Source: Microbacterium jejuense
GTDB taxonomy: Bacteria; Actinomycetota; Actinomycetes; Actinomycetales; Microbacteriaceae
Length of the DNA stretch: 64,000 bases
Direction: 5' to 3'
Assembly (NCBI RefSeq): GCF_019511665.1
Contig: NZ_JAEUAW010000002.1
Coordinates: forward strand, 350,450-414,449
Below are positions 1 through 8,793 of the stretch, piece after piece. The notes under the pieces were generated by a model. It saw only the letters and a program-made list of their open reading frames with translations, searched no databases and was not told the DNA's origin. Made by a program: the position numbers and the translations under genes. Position 1 is the first letter of the stretch; the number at the start of each line of letters is the position of its first letter.

Positions 1-33
1 TTCCTGTCGTGAGCGCCGCGGCGCCGCCGTCGG

Positions 34-471
34 TCAGGAGACGGCGGCCTTGACGAGCTCGCGGAACTTCGCCTCGATGTCGGCGTTCCACGCGAGCACG
101 GCGAAGCTCACCGGCCACACGTCGCCGTCGTCGAGGTGCGCGGGGTCGTCGAAGCTGATCGTCCCGTAGCGCGTCTTGAACTTGCTGGCCGGCTGGTGGA
201 AGACCACAACCTTTCCGTCGGCGTTCGCGAACGCGACGAAACCGTAGAACGTGCGCGGCATGAGCTCCGGCGCCACGTCGAGGACGAGGTCGCGCAGGCC
301 CGTGGAGATCTGCTTGTCGAGTCCGTCGAGCTTGTCGATCGCCTCCTGGATCTGCTTCAGCCCGGCTTCGCGGTTCTTGCCCGCCTTCGCCTGCTCCCGC
401 AGCTCCTTGGCGCGCTGCTTGACAGCCGCGCGTTCGATGTCGGACAGGGTCTCGGATGCCTTCCCGGCCAT
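34..471 (-). CDS. DUF1801/YdhG-like small soluble protein
   Basis: Product of 145 aa with no signal peptide or membrane segment. Residues 1-50 are rich in Lys, Glu and Ala and look like a helical, possibly coiled-coil, lead-in (SDIERAAVKQRAKELREQ). From about residue 70 the pattern PRTFYGFVAFAN, FHQPASKFKTRYGTISF and DDPAHLDDGDVWPVSF resembles the DUF1801 / YdhG-type fold, whose function is poorly defined; some members have been called iron chaperones. The ATG start has an AAAGGAAA ribosome site just upstream. It is transcribed away from the decarboxylase gene at 610. The family call is from remembered pattern, so moderate. Confidence 0.65.
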   Translation of the reverse strand: MAGKASETLSDIERAAVKQRAKELREQAKAGKNREAGLKQIQEAIDKLDGLDKQISTGLRDLVLDVAPELMPRTFYGFVAFANADGKVVVFHQPASKFKTRYGTISFDDPAHLDDGDVWPVSFAVLAWNADIEAKFRELVKAAVS

Positions 472-609
472 GATCCATTTCCTTTCACGCTCGGGGCGCT
501 GTGCGCCTGATGTCCTTCACGCTACGGGCCGCGGCATCCGCTCGCTTCTCCATTCCTGCCCGATCGCATAGCGTGATCTGCAGCCGTCACCGTCGACCGA
601 GGAGCCGCC

Positions 610-1992
610 ATGCCTGCGACGCCGCCCGATCACATGCACGCGATCTCACCCGACACCGAGCGGGCCGTCGACGACGTGCTGGACTACGCGCGCCGGCGCG
701 CGCTGTACCCGGACGTGCCGCTCGACAAGCCGATGACCCCGCGCGACCTCGACCGCCTGGCGTCTGGCTCGATCACTGCTGCAGGCATCGGCGCGCGCCG
801 CGCGATCGCGCTGTTCGAGAACGTCCTGGCCCCGGCGTGCATCTCGACCGACCACCCGGGCTACCTGTCGTTCATCCCCTCGGCACCCAGCAAGGCGTCG
901 CTGGCGTTCGACGTCGTCGTGTCGGCATCCGCCGTCTACGGGGGCTCGTGGATGGAGGGCGCGGGCGCCGTCTTCGCCGAGAACGAGGTGCTGCACTGGC
1001 TCGCGAAGGAGTTCGGGATGCCGGCGGCCGCGGGCGGCGTCTTCGTCCAGGGCGGCACGATCGGAAACCTCTCGGCGCTCGTGACCGCGAGGGATGCCGC
1101 ACGCCGGCGTGCGGCATCGGAGGGGCGGGAGGCGCCTGCGCGGTGGGTCGTGGTCTGCAGCGCCGAGGCGCATTCGTCGATCGCGTCGGCCGCGGCCGTC
1201 ATGGACGTCGACGTCGCCCCCGCCGAGGTGGATGCCGACGGACGCCTGCGCGGCGAGGCTGTCGCCCGCGTGCTCGACCAGCACGGCGACGCGGTGTTCG
1301 CCGTCGTCGCGACGGCAGGCACCACCAACTTCGGCATCGTCGACGACATCGCGGGGGTCGGCGCCGCGGCCCGGGAACGCGGGGTGTGGTTCCACGTCGA
1401 CGGCGCCTACGGGCTCGCGGCGATGCTCGTGCCCGAGCTGCGGCCGGCGTTCGAGGGAGTGGGCCTCGCCGACTCGCTCATCGTCGACCCGCACAAGTGG
1501 CTGTTCGCACCGTTCGACGCGTGCGCGCTCATCTACCGCGATCCGGCGCAGGCGCTGGAGGCCCACACGCAGAAGGCGGAGTACCTCGACACCCTCACCG
1601 GCAAGCCGGACTGGAACCCGTCCGACCTCGCCATCCAGCTCACCCGCCGGGCCCGCGGCCTGCCGCTGTGGTTCTCGCTCGCGACGCACGGCACCGACCA
1701 GTACCGCGCGACGATCGCGCACGGCGTCGACCTCGCCCGCCGCATCGCCGACGAGATCGACGCCCGTGACGGGCTCTCGCTCGTGCGCGAGCCGCAGCTG
1801 TCGGTGGTCGTGTTCCGCCGCGACGGCTGGAGTCTCGCCGACTACGAGGCGTGGTCGGCCAAGCTCCTCGACGACCAGCAGGGCTTCGTGGTGCCGAGCG
1901 CGCATCGCGGCGAACCCGTGCTGCGCTTCGCGATCATCTCGCCGCTCACCACCTTCGAGCTGCTGACCGGCATCCTCGACACGCTGGAGTGA
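610..1992 (+). CDS. PLP-dependent group II (aromatic amino acid type) decarboxylase
   Basis: Cytoplasmic PLP enzyme of 460 aa, close to the usual size of group II amino acid decarboxylases. The PLP-binding lysine is K296 in the motif VDPHKWLFAPFD, preceded by the HVDGAYG segment (Asp contacts the pyridine nitrogen) and by AEAHSSI, which holds the His that stacks on the cofactor. The middle segment GGVFVQGGTIGNLSAL is also typical of this fold. Substrate cannot be read from sequence: tyrosine, DOPA, tryptophan or a polyketide-unrelated amine precursor are all possible. The ATG start has a strong GAGGAG ribosome site 6 nt upstream, and a TAGCGT -10-like box lies at 569-574. It stands alone between a divergent small gene and the next plus-strand gene. 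Confidence 0.9.
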   Translation: MPATPPDHMHAISPDTERAVDDVLDYARRRALYPDVPLDKPMTPRDLDRLASGSITAAGIGARRAIALFENVLAPACISTDHPGYLSFIPSAPSKASLAFDVVVSASAVYGGSWMEGAGAVFAENEVLHWLAKEFGMPAAAGGVFVQGGTIGNLSALVTARDAARRRAASEGREAPARWVVVCSAEAHSSIASAAAVMDVDVAPAEVDADGRLRGEAVARVLDQHGDAVFAVVATAGTTNFGIVDDIAGVGAAARERGVWFHVDGAYGLAAMLVPELRPAFEGVGLADSLIVDPHKWLFAPFDACALIYRDPAQALEAHTQKAEYLDTLTGKPDWNPSDLAIQLTRRARGLPLWFSLATHGTDQYRATIAHGVDLARRIADEIDARDGLSLVREPQLSVVVFRRDGWSLADYEAWSAKLLDDQQGFVVPSAHRGEPVLRFAIISPLTTFELLTGILDTLE

Positions 1993-2096
1993 CGGGATGC
2001 CGGCGGCCCCGGCCACGGGGAACGCCGAGGTTCGGCCCACGTAGACTGGAGGCATCCGTTTCCCAGTCCTGGGAATCCGCCGCTCGCAGGATCACC

Positions 2097-2807
2097 GTGA
2101 CCACAGCCGAATCCCGCACGTTCGACGTGCGCCATGTGCAGCTCGCACGCGCCGCTTTCGCGGCGATCGCGGCCCTCATGATCACGTTCTCGCCGGACCA
2201 CTCGGCGGGCGTCGGCGCCGCCGTCTTCAGCGGCTTCGCGATCGCGACGGCGTTCGTGCACCTGCTGGCCGCGTGGCTCGTATACCCGGCCGGACGGCGG
2301 TGGGGATCCCTCGCGCTCGGCGTCGTCACGATCGTTGCGGGCATGGCGAGCGGGCTGTTCCCGCTTCGCACCGTCACCGGCTACTTCGTCATCGTGATCG
2401 CCTGGGCGATCCTGAGCGGCATCCTCGAGCTCGTCGTCGGCTGGCGCGGCCTGAAGGCGCGCACCGAACGCCGTGAGATCGTCCCCGGCGTCGCCGATGC
2501 GCGCCCCGTGGTGCCCGCCGGTCCTCGCTCCGAGAGCCGCGACGCCGTCGTCGTCGGCGCGGTGACGATCCTGCTGGGCATCGCGCTGCTGTTCGTGCAG
2601 CCCGCGTACTCGCTGACCTACCGCCTCGACGAGGCCGGCGTCACCGGCACGCTGACGGGCATCACCATCGGCGTCGGACTGTTCGGCGGCTATGCCGCGA
2701 TCGTCGCCGTCTACCTCGGCATCGCAGGCTTCTCGCCGCGCGCCGTCGCCGTCCCGGCCGAGGCGCCCGCGCCCGCCGAGCAGGCAGACCGGAAGGACTC
2801 CCTGTGA
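2097..2807 (+). CDS. HdeD/DUF308-like multi-pass membrane protein
   Basis: 236-aa membrane protein with about six hydrophobic segments. The stretch YFVIVIAWAILSGILELV followed by a positively charged loop resembles the DUF308/HdeD family (acid-resistance membrane proteins), here without a known substrate. A polar loop near residues 120-150 (TERREIVPGVADARPVVP) separates the two hydrophobic halves. The GTG start at 2097 is chosen because it opens the hydrophobic N-terminus; upstream in-frame codons read through the intergenic promoter (TAGACT at 2042-2047). It overlaps the next gene by 4 nt (GTGA), so both are probably translated together. Confidence 0.7.
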   Translation: MTTAESRTFDVRHVQLARAAFAAIAALMITFSPDHSAGVGAAVFSGFAIATAFVHLLAAWLVYPAGRRWGSLALGVVTIVAGMASGLFPLRTVTGYFVIVIAWAILSGILELVVGWRGLKARTERREIVPGVADARPVVPAGPRSESRDAVVVGAVTILLGIALLFVQPAYSLTYRLDEAGVTGTLTGITIGVGLFGGYAAIVAVYLGIAGFSPRAVAVPAEAPAPAEQADRKDSL

Positions 2808-3157
2808 GCCACGAAAGCCCCACCCGCCGCGACCTCCTCAAGCCCCTGCAGCTGCTCGCGATGGCGTTCGGCGCCGCCCTGTTCGCCGGCGTCGTGACGC
2901 TCGTCTCGATGGGCTTCTTCCAGCAGCGGACCGCCGACGAGGCCTCGCGCGCGGTGATCACGGCCCTCGTCATCGCCGGCGTCAGCTTCATCGCCGTCCT
3001 GCTGATCGTGTCGCTGCTGCTGCTCGCGGTCGACCCGGCGCAGATCACCAAGCAGATCGACAAGCCCGTGCTGCTGCCGGACGAGCCCGCCGCCGGCGAG
3101 AAGGCCGCGAAGGACGAGAAGCCCGGCGACGCGGCATCCCCCGATCCGAAGGCCTGA
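2804..3157 (+). CDS. Small two-segment membrane protein, unknown function
   Basis: 117 aa, start GTG inside the GTGA overlap with the upstream DUF308-like gene. Two hydrophobic segments are visible: AMAFGAALFAGVVTLVSMGF (about 19-38) and VIAGVSFIAVLLIVSLLLLA (about 56-75). The C-terminal 40 residues are charged and Pro/Ala-rich (EKPGDAASPDPKA), probably cytosolic. I do not recognise a family. Gene coupling suggests it acts with the preceding membrane protein. Downstream lies a tandem repeat array, so this is the last gene of the unit. Confidence 0.7.
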   Translation: MSHESPTRRDLLKPLQLLAMAFGAALFAGVVTLVSMGFFQQRTADEASRAVITALVIAGVSFIAVLLIVSLLLLAVDPAQITKQIDKPVLLPDEPAAGEKAAKDEKPGDAASPDPKA

Positions 3158-3256
3158 CACCCGCGCTTCCGCGCTGCACCGGGCCGGGCACGTCGGGCCG
3201 GGGGTGCCTCCGCTGCTCTGTGGCGCCGCGCAGGGCGCAGTCCTCACGTCGTTGTT

Positions 3257-3540
3257 GGCGAGTCGCCAGGAACGGCGGGTGTTGGGTGTCGATCTTGGCG
3301 AGTCGCCAGGAACGGCGGGTGTTGGGTGTCGATCTTGGCGAGTCGCGAGAACGGTGGGTTGCGCGGGGCGCGAGGTCATCCGGGGCGTTGTTGGCGAGTC
3401 GCCAGGAACGGCGGGTGTCGCGTGTCGATCTTGGCGAGTCGCCAGGACCGGCGGGTTGCGCCGGGCGCGAGGTCATCCGGGGCGTTGTTGGCGAGTCGCC
3501 ACGAACGACGGGTGCGGGGCGTAGTTCCTGGCGAGTCGCC
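3257..3540. repeat. Tandem array of seven GGCGAGTCGCC units
   Basis: An 11-nt near-palindrome GGCGAGTCGCC (arms GGCGA/TCGCC, centre G) starts at 3257, 3297, 3337, 3393, 3433, 3490 and 3530; the third copy ends in G instead of C. Spacings are 40, 40, 56, 40, 57 and 40 nt. Most units are followed by AGGAACGGCGGGTG. There are two spacer types: a 40-nt type with GGGTGTCGATCTT (units 1, 2, 4) and a 56/57-nt type with CGCGAGGTCATCCGGGGCG (units 3 and 5). It fills the gap between two converging genes (3158-3588). No convincing coding signal is seen in it. Function unknown. Confidence 0.9.
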
Positions 3541-3588
3541 GAGATCGCCACGACTGCGACCGCGACCCCGCGACCCCACCGAGCCGCG

Positions 3589-4971
3589 TCAGCCCAGCTC
3601 GTCGACCAGCCTCGACGCGAGGCCGTCGTACGTCGCGGGGGTGAGGGCGAGCAGGCGCTCCTTGGCGTCGTCGCCGATGTCGAGCCCCCGGACGAACTCG
3701 GCGAGCTCGGCGGCGCCGACGCGGCGGCCGCGCGTGAGGTCCTTCAGCAGCGCGTAGGGGTCGCTGATCTTCGAGCGGCCCGCGGCGATCTCGGCGCGCA
3801 CGACGGTCTGGATCGCCTCGGCGAGCACCTCCCAGTTCGCGTCGAGGTCGGCCAGCAGAACGTCCTCGGCGAGCGAGATCTCGCCGAGCCCGCGCTGCAG
3901 GTTGTCGAGCGCCAGCAGCGAGTGGCCGAACGCGACGCCGATGTTGCGCTGCGTCGTCGAGTCGGTGAGGTCGCGCTGCAGGCGCGAGGTCACGAGCTTC
4001 TGCGACAGCGTCGCGAACAGGCCGCCGGCGATCTCGAGGTTGGCCTCGGCGTTCTCGAAGCGGATCGGGTTGATCTTGTGCGGCATCGTGGACGAGCCGG
4101 TCGCGCCGGCGACGGGGATCTGCGTGAAGTAGCCGATCGAGATGTAGGTCCAGATGTCGGTCGCGAGGTTGTGAAGGATGCCGCCGGCGTGCCGTGCCCG
4201 GTCGTACAGCTCGACCTGCCAGTCGTGCGACTCGATCTGGGTCGTGAGAACGTTGAAGTCCAGCCCGAGCCCCTGGATGAACTCCCGCGAGACCGACGGC
4301 CAGTCGACCTCGGGCGCAGCCGACAGGTGCGCCGACCACGTGCCGGTGGCGCCCGAGAACTTGGCCAGGTACTCGCCGCGCTCGATCTGGTCGGCGACGC
4401 GGTCCAGGCGCCACGCGAAGACGGCGAGCTCCTTGCCCATCGTGGACGGGGTCGCCGGCTGGCCGTGCGTGCGCGACAGCATGGCGGCGTCGCGGTGCCT
4501 GACCGCCAGCGCCGACAGCGTCGCGACGACCTCGCGCAGCTTGGGCAGCCACACCCGCTCCACGGCCCGGCGAACGGTGAGGGCGTACGAGGTGGAGTTG
4601 ATGTCCTCGCTGGTGCACGCGAAGTGCGTGAGCTCGGCGACCGCGTCGAGGCCCAGCGACGAGAGCCGGTCGCGCACGAGGTACTCGACGGCCTTGACGT
4701 CGTGACGCGTCACCGCCTCCTTGTCGGCGAGCCAGTCGATCTCGGCCTGCCCGAACTCGCGGTACAGCGCGCGCAGCTTCGCCTTGTCGTCGTCCGACAG
4801 AGGCGACGTGCCGAACAGCCCCCGGTCGGTGAGCGCGATCAGCCACTCGACCTCGACCTCGACGCGCGCCCGGTTCAGGCCCGCCTCGGAGAGGAACTCG
4901 CCGAGCTCGCCGACGGCCGCACGGTAACGGCCGTCGAGGGGGCTGAGGGGCTGCGGAGGAAGAGAGGTCAC
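3589..4971 (-). CDS. purB: Adenylosuccinate lyase
   Basis: 460-aa enzyme of the fumarase/aspartase superfamily that removes fumarate from SAICAR and from adenylosuccinate in purine synthesis. The family signature with the catalytic serine loop is clear in GSSTMPHKINPIRFENAEAN. Other superfamily segments are HFACTSEDINSTSYAL and SRTHGQPATPSTMGKELAVF, which carry the active-site His and substrate contacts. Length matches the long actinobacterial/E. coli type. The GTG start at 4971 leads directly into TSLPPQPLSPLDGRY, the standard N-terminus. It is followed by the repeat array and converges with the two membrane genes. Confidence 0.96.
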   Translation of the reverse strand: MTSLPPQPLSPLDGRYRAAVGELGEFLSEAGLNRARVEVEVEWLIALTDRGLFGTSPLSDDDKAKLRALYREFGQAEIDWLADKEAVTRHDVKAVEYLVRDRLSSLGLDAVAELTHFACTSEDINSTSYALTVRRAVERVWLPKLREVVATLSALAVRHRDAAMLSRTHGQPATPSTMGKELAVFAWRLDRVADQIERGEYLAKFSGATGTWSAHLSAAPEVDWPSVSREFIQGLGLDFNVLTTQIESHDWQVELYDRARHAGGILHNLATDIWTYISIGYFTQIPVAGATGSSTMPHKINPIRFENAEANLEIAGGLFATLSQKLVTSRLQRDLTDSTTQRNIGVAFGHSLLALDNLQRGLGEISLAEDVLLADLDANWEVLAEAIQTVVRAEIAAGRSKISDPYALLKDLTRGRRVGAAELAEFVRGLDIGDDAKERLLALTPATYDGLASRLVDELG

Positions 4972-5015
4972 GGTGGCTCCCGTCGGTGTCGTCGAAGACG
5001 TCGCCGCACTCCCGG

Positions 5016-5522
5016 TCAGGACACCGGGCGGATCGCGGGTTCGAGTTGCCGGAAGAGCGACCGGCTCGCGCTCTCGATCATACCGAGCACCTCGTCGAAC
5101 ATCCCGGGGCCCGCATAGTACGGGTCGGGGACGTCGAGGCTGTGCGCCGACGGGTCGAATGACATCAGCAGCGCGATCTTGTCGGCGTCGGCCTCGCTGC
5201 GCGCCCAGCCGCGCAGGATGCGCTCGTGGCTGCGGTCGAGTGCGACCACGAGGTCGCTGCGCGCGAAGTCGGTGTGGGTGAACTGCCGCGCACGGTGGTG
5301 GGATCCGTCGTAGCCGGCGCGCGCCAGGGCCTCGATGGTGCGCTGGTCGGCGCGCTCGCCCACGTGCCAGTCGCCGGTCCCCGCGCTCGTCGACGCGACG
5401 CGCGGACCGAGGCCGGCGGCATCCGCGAATCCCCGGAAGACCACATCGGCCATCGGCGAACGGCAGATGTTGCCGGTGCAGACGAACACGACACGGAAGG
5501 GTGCCACGTCGCCGGCGGTCAT
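5016..5522 (-). CDS. Low-molecular-weight protein tyrosine phosphatase
   Basis: 168 aa from the chosen ATG. The P-loop VCTGNICRSPMA (CX5R with nucleophile Cys15, Arg21) lies near the N-terminus, and the general-acid aspartate is in VPDPYYAGPG near the C-terminus, so the enzyme looks intact. It would dephosphorylate protein tyrosines or act in exopolysaccharide control; the substrate is unknown. Start choice is uncertain: ATG 5522 gives the usual short lead (MTAGDVAPFRVVF), while ATG 5531 and GTG 5549 are in frame upstream. It reads toward purB and may share its transcript. Confidence 0.9.
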   Translation of the reverse strand: MTAGDVAPFRVVFVCTGNICRSPMADVVFRGFADAAGLGPRVASTSAGTGDWHVGERADQRTIEALARAGYDGSHHRARQFTHTDFARSDLVVALDRSHERILRGWARSEADADKIALLMSFDPSAHSLDVPDPYYAGPGMFDEVLGMIESASRSLFRQLEPAIRPVS

Positions 5523-5686
5523 GACCTCCATTCTGGACCGAGACGACACCGAACGTTAAGGGTTCGTGTCCCCAGGGTCTTCCGGTGAGGGATGCCGCGG
5601 CTCTAGCTTGTGACGAACGGGTGGCGACAGACCGCCCGTGTTCTCATGTGCGGCGCACCCGCCGCCTTCCGTCCCGTGGAGGTCCT

Positions 5687-8335
5687 GTGTCCCATCCGCC
5701 CCGCAGACTCGTCGCCGCACTCGCGGCGCTCACCCTCGGCGCCGCCGGCGCCGTGGCCGCCGTCGCACCCGCGTCGGCGGCATCCGGAGATCTGCTCATC
5801 AGCGAGTACATCGAGGGATCGTCCAACAACAAGGCGATCGAGATCTACAACTCGTCGGGGGTCGCCGTCGACCTCGCAGCCGACGGCTACAAGCTGCTCC
5901 AGTACTTCAACGGCGGCACGACCGCCGCCGCGCCGGTGAACCTCACCGGCACCGTGCCCGCGGGCGGCGTGTTCGTCTTCGCCCACGCGCTGGCGTCGCA
6001 GGCCATCCTCGATCACGCGAACCAGACCGCGAACGTCGGCCTGTTCAACGGCGACGACGCCGTCGCCCTCGTCAAGGGCACCACCGCCGTCGACGTCTTC
6101 GGCCAGATCGGCGTCGACCCCGGCACCGAGTGGGGCACCGGCCTCACCTCGACGGCCGACAACACGCTGCGTCGCGCCGCCTCCGTGACGGTGGGCGATC
6201 CGGACGGCTCGAACGCGTTCGACCCGTCGGTCGAGTGGGTCGGCTTCGCGACCGACACCTTCGACGGACTGGGCGTGCCCGGCATCGGCGCGAACCCCGG
6301 CGGTGGCCCCGGCCCCGGCGGCAGCGCGGACTGCACCGCGGCCCCCGTCACGATCGGGTCGGTGCAGGGCTCGGGCGCGGCCTCACCCGTCGCGGGGCAG
6401 AACGTGCTGGTCAAGGGCACGGTCGTCGGAGACTTCCAGACCGGCGGCTTCGACGGCTACTACGTGCAGGACGCCGGAGACGGCGATGCGGCGACCTCCG
6501 ACGGCGTCTTCGTCTACGCCCCCGCGGGCGCAGCCGTCGCGACCGGCGACGTCGTGAGCGTGTTCGGCGGGGTCAAGGAGCAGTTCGGCCTCACCGAGAT
6601 CGTCGCCGCCGACGTCGAGGTCTGCGCGACCGGCCAGGCGCTGCCGGCCCCGACGGCCCTGACGCTGCCGGCATCCACCGCTCAGCGCGAAGCGCTCGAG
6701 GGCATGTACGTGACGCTCCCGCAGCAGCTGGCGATCGGCGAGACCTTCGAGTTCGGCCGGTTCGGCACGATCACCCTCACGAACGGGCGCCTGGACACGC
6801 CCACCGCGGTCGTCGAGCCCGGCGCCGAGGCGAACGCGCTGGCCGCGGCGAACCTCGACAACAGCATCACGCTCGACGACGGTCGCGGCACGCAGAACCC
6901 CGACCCGGCGATCCACCCGGACGGCCAGGTGTTCACGCTCGAGCACTCGTTCCGCAGCGGCGACCTCGTGCAGAACGCCACGGGCGTGCTCGACTACCGC
7001 TTCGACGTGTGGGGCGTGCAGCCCACCGAGGGCGCCGACTTCACCGTCGGCAACCCGCGCCCCGGCGTGCCGGAGGTCGGCGGTGACCTGAAGATCTCGA
7101 GCTTCAACGTGCTGAACTACTTCACCTCGCTCGACCCGACGCCGACGAACTCGAACGACGACGACTACTTCCGCGGTGCCGACACGGCCGAGGAGTTCCA
7201 GCGTCAGCAGGCGAAGATCGTCTCGGCGCTCGCGGCGATCGACGCCGACGTGTTCGGCCTGCTCGAGATCGAGAACAACGGCACGGCGGTGCAGGCCCTC
7301 GCCGACACGCTGAACGCGCAGGTCGGGGCGGGGACGTACGTCCCGGTCACGACGGGCGTGATCGGCGGCGACGCGATCACGACGGCGCTGCTGTACAAGC
7401 CGTCCGCCGTCACCCCGGTGGGCGACTTCCAGCTCATGACGAGCGCCGTCGACCCGGCCTGGCTCGACAACCGCAACCGTCCGGGTCTCACCCAGCGGTT
7501 CGCGTCGACCGAGACCGGCGAGGAGTTCGTGGTGTCGGTGAACCACCTGAAGTCGAAGGGCTCGGCGTGCACCGAGAGCCCCGACCTCGGCGACGGCCAG
7601 GGCAACTGCAGCGCGACGCGCACCGCGGCCGCGACGGCCCTCTCGACGTGGCTGAACGAGACCGTGGCGCCCGACGGGCGCGCCATCGTGATCGGCGACC
7701 TCAACTCGTACGACCACGAGGACTCGATCGACGCGTTCGTGAACGGCGGCTTCACCGACCTCGAGAAGCAGTTCGGCGGCGAGCACGCGTACTCGTACGT
7801 GTTCGACGGTCAGTCGGGCTACCTCGACTACGCCCTGGCCCAGTCGGCGCTCGCCGCCGACGTGACGGGTGCGGCGGCGTGGCACATCAACGCCGACGAG
7901 CCGAGCCTCATCGACTACGACATGTCGTTCAAGCTCCCGGCGCAGGACGCGCTCTACGCGCCCGACCCGTACCGCTCGAGCGACCACGACCCGGTGATCG
8001 TGGGCCTGAAGCTCACCCCGCCGGACGTCACGCCGCCGACCATCGAGGTGACGGCCGACCAGTCCGTCATCATGCCGCCGAACAAGAAGGCCGCCACGGT
8101 GAACTTCTCGGTGGATGCCGCTGACGAGAGCGCGGGTGACGTCCAGGTCGCGCTCACCGACGTCGAGGTGACCGGCGGCGGCTCGTGGACGCAGACCGGC
8201 GACCGGTCGGTCGAGGTCACGGCCGTCAACGGCGCCGTCTACCGCTTCACGTGGACGGCGACGGACGCGGCGGGCAACACCGCGACCGACACCGTCACGG
8301 TCGTGGTCGGCAAGAAGGGCCAGAAGGCCGTGTGA
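5687..8335 (+). CDS. Secreted ExeM/NucH-type nuclease with lamin-tail and OB-like domains
   Basis: 882 aa from the GTG at 5687, which has GGAGG 4 nt upstream; an earlier in-frame ATG at 5585 is rejected because it lacks this site and would bury the signal peptide. Residues 1-31 form a Sec signal ending in APASA. Then follow a lamin-tail domain (LLISEYIEGSSNNKAIEIYN), an OB-fold-like region (VLVKGTVVGDFQ, GYYVQD), and an endonuclease/exonuclease/phosphatase domain with LKISSFNVLNYFT, DVFGLLEIENN, VNHLKSKG, GDLNSY and SDHDPVIV, the metal and phosphate ligands. A C-terminal beta domain starts at TPPTIEVTADQ. Likely degrades extracellular DNA for phosphate or nucleosides. An inverted repeat CGAAC-N7-GTTCG at 5550-5566 may be regulatory. 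Confidence 0.92.
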   Translation: MSHPPRRLVAALAALTLGAAGAVAAVAPASAASGDLLISEYIEGSSNNKAIEIYNSSGVAVDLAADGYKLLQYFNGGTTAAAPVNLTGTVPAGGVFVFAHALASQAILDHANQTANVGLFNGDDAVALVKGTTAVDVFGQIGVDPGTEWGTGLTSTADNTLRRAASVTVGDPDGSNAFDPSVEWVGFATDTFDGLGVPGIGANPGGGPGPGGSADCTAAPVTIGSVQGSGAASPVAGQNVLVKGTVVGDFQTGGFDGYYVQDAGDGDAATSDGVFVYAPAGAAVATGDVVSVFGGVKEQFGLTEIVAADVEVCATGQALPAPTALTLPASTAQREALEGMYVTLPQQLAIGETFEFGRFGTITLTNGRLDTPTAVVEPGAEANALAAANLDNSITLDDGRGTQNPDPAIHPDGQVFTLEHSFRSGDLVQNATGVLDYRFDVWGVQPTEGADFTVGNPRPGVPEVGGDLKISSFNVLNYFTSLDPTPTNSNDDDYFRGADTAEEFQRQQAKIVSALAAIDADVFGLLEIENNGTAVQALADTLNAQVGAGTYVPVTTGVIGGDAITTALLYKPSAVTPVGDFQLMTSAVDPAWLDNRNRPGLTQRFASTETGEEFVVSVNHLKSKGSACTESPDLGDGQGNCSATRTAAATALSTWLNETVAPDGRAIVIGDLNSYDHEDSIDAFVNGGFTDLEKQFGGEHAYSYVFDGQSGYLDYALAQSALAADVTGAAAWHINADEPSLIDYDMSFKLPAQDALYAPDPYRSSDHDPVIVGLKLTPPDVTPPTIEVTADQSVIMPPNKKAATVNFSVDAADESAGDVQVALTDVEVTGGGSWTQTGDRSVEVTAVNGAVYRFTWTATDAAGNTATDTVTVVVGKKGQKAV

Positions 8336-8337
8336 TC

Positions 8338-8400
8338 CGCGGCCGGGCTCGTTCCCGGCCGCGACGGAGGCGTCGCACCCCTGCGGGGTGCGGCGCCTCC
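8338..8400 (+). terminator. Double hairpin terminator after nuclease gene
   Basis: Two consecutive hairpins follow the nuclease stop codon. The first has 10-bp arms CGCGGCCGGG/CCCGGCCGCG (8338-8347, 8354-8363). The second has 16-bp arms at 8366-8381 and 8385-8400 with one G.U pair and a 3-nt loop. No long U tract follows, as is common in high-GC actinobacteria. Confidence 0.8.
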
Positions 8401-8484
8401 TCCACATCTCCCGCCGGCGCACGTTCGTCCCCAGATCGCCGCAGTCGCGGGCCGCCGCCGACGGGCGCGGGCCACGATGAACCC

Positions 8485-8793
8485 GTGACCCCGTACGCGG
8501 CCGGCGACCCGGCATCCCATCAGCTGGCCATCGTGACGCGCGAGCTCTCGCGGCTCGTGGAACGACTCGAGGATGCCGCCGCCCTCGCCCGCCGCCTGTC
8601 GGGCGAGACCGCGTGGCAGGCGAAGGCGGCGACGGCGTTCCACGAGCGGGCCGACATATGGGCGGCGGCCGTCGCGACGCTGCCGGGACTCGCCGAGTCG
8701 GCGTGCCAGGCCGCCGCACACGCCCGCGACCGCGCGGCGTTCCTCGAGTCGGCGCGCGCGGTGTCGCTGCAGATCGCCGGGAGCCGCCCGTGA
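8485..8793 (+). CDS. Small helical WXG100-like protein
   Basis: 102 aa, rich in Ala, Arg and Leu, predicted almost wholly alpha-helical with two helices separated near ARRLSGETAWQAKAATAFHE, where a Trp and short turn sit at the position of a WXG hairpin. No signal peptide. The last 4 nt overlap the next gene (GTGA), whose product has a similar helical N-terminus, so the two are probably made together and may form a heterodimer like ESX substrates. The motif is not a strict W-x-G, so this is inference. No ESX core gene is in the window. Confidence 0.6.
   Translation: MTPYAAGDPASHQLAIVTRELSRLVERLEDAAALARRLSGETAWQAKAATAFHERADIWAAAVATLPGLAESACQAAAHARDRAAFLESARAVSLQIAGSRP

Noticed and set aside
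3257..3540. Possible CRISPR array
   Set aside because: The repeat unit is only 11-25 nt, spacers are not unique but repeated, spacing is 40 or 56 nt, and no cas gene is present.
3204..3579. Short Arg/Ser/Gly-rich peptides encoded by the repeat array
   Set aside because: Open in several frames only because the repeat is GC-rich; no ribosome site or conservation signal, and the frame follows repeat length.
5030..5060. tRNA-like GGGTTCGAG segment
   Set aside because: It lies inside the tyrosine phosphatase gene and no cloverleaf arms can be drawn; no tRNA was found in the window.
2692..5118. An 808-codon plus-strand frame across the repeat array and purB
   Set aside because: It runs antisense to purB, crosses the tandem repeats and gives low-complexity Arg/Asp-rich protein; purB motifs are clear on the other strand.
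5550..5566. Pho box at the nuclease promoter
   Set aside because: CGAAC-N7-GTTCG is an inverted repeat, not the direct repeats expected for PhoP; phosphate control remains possible but unsupported.
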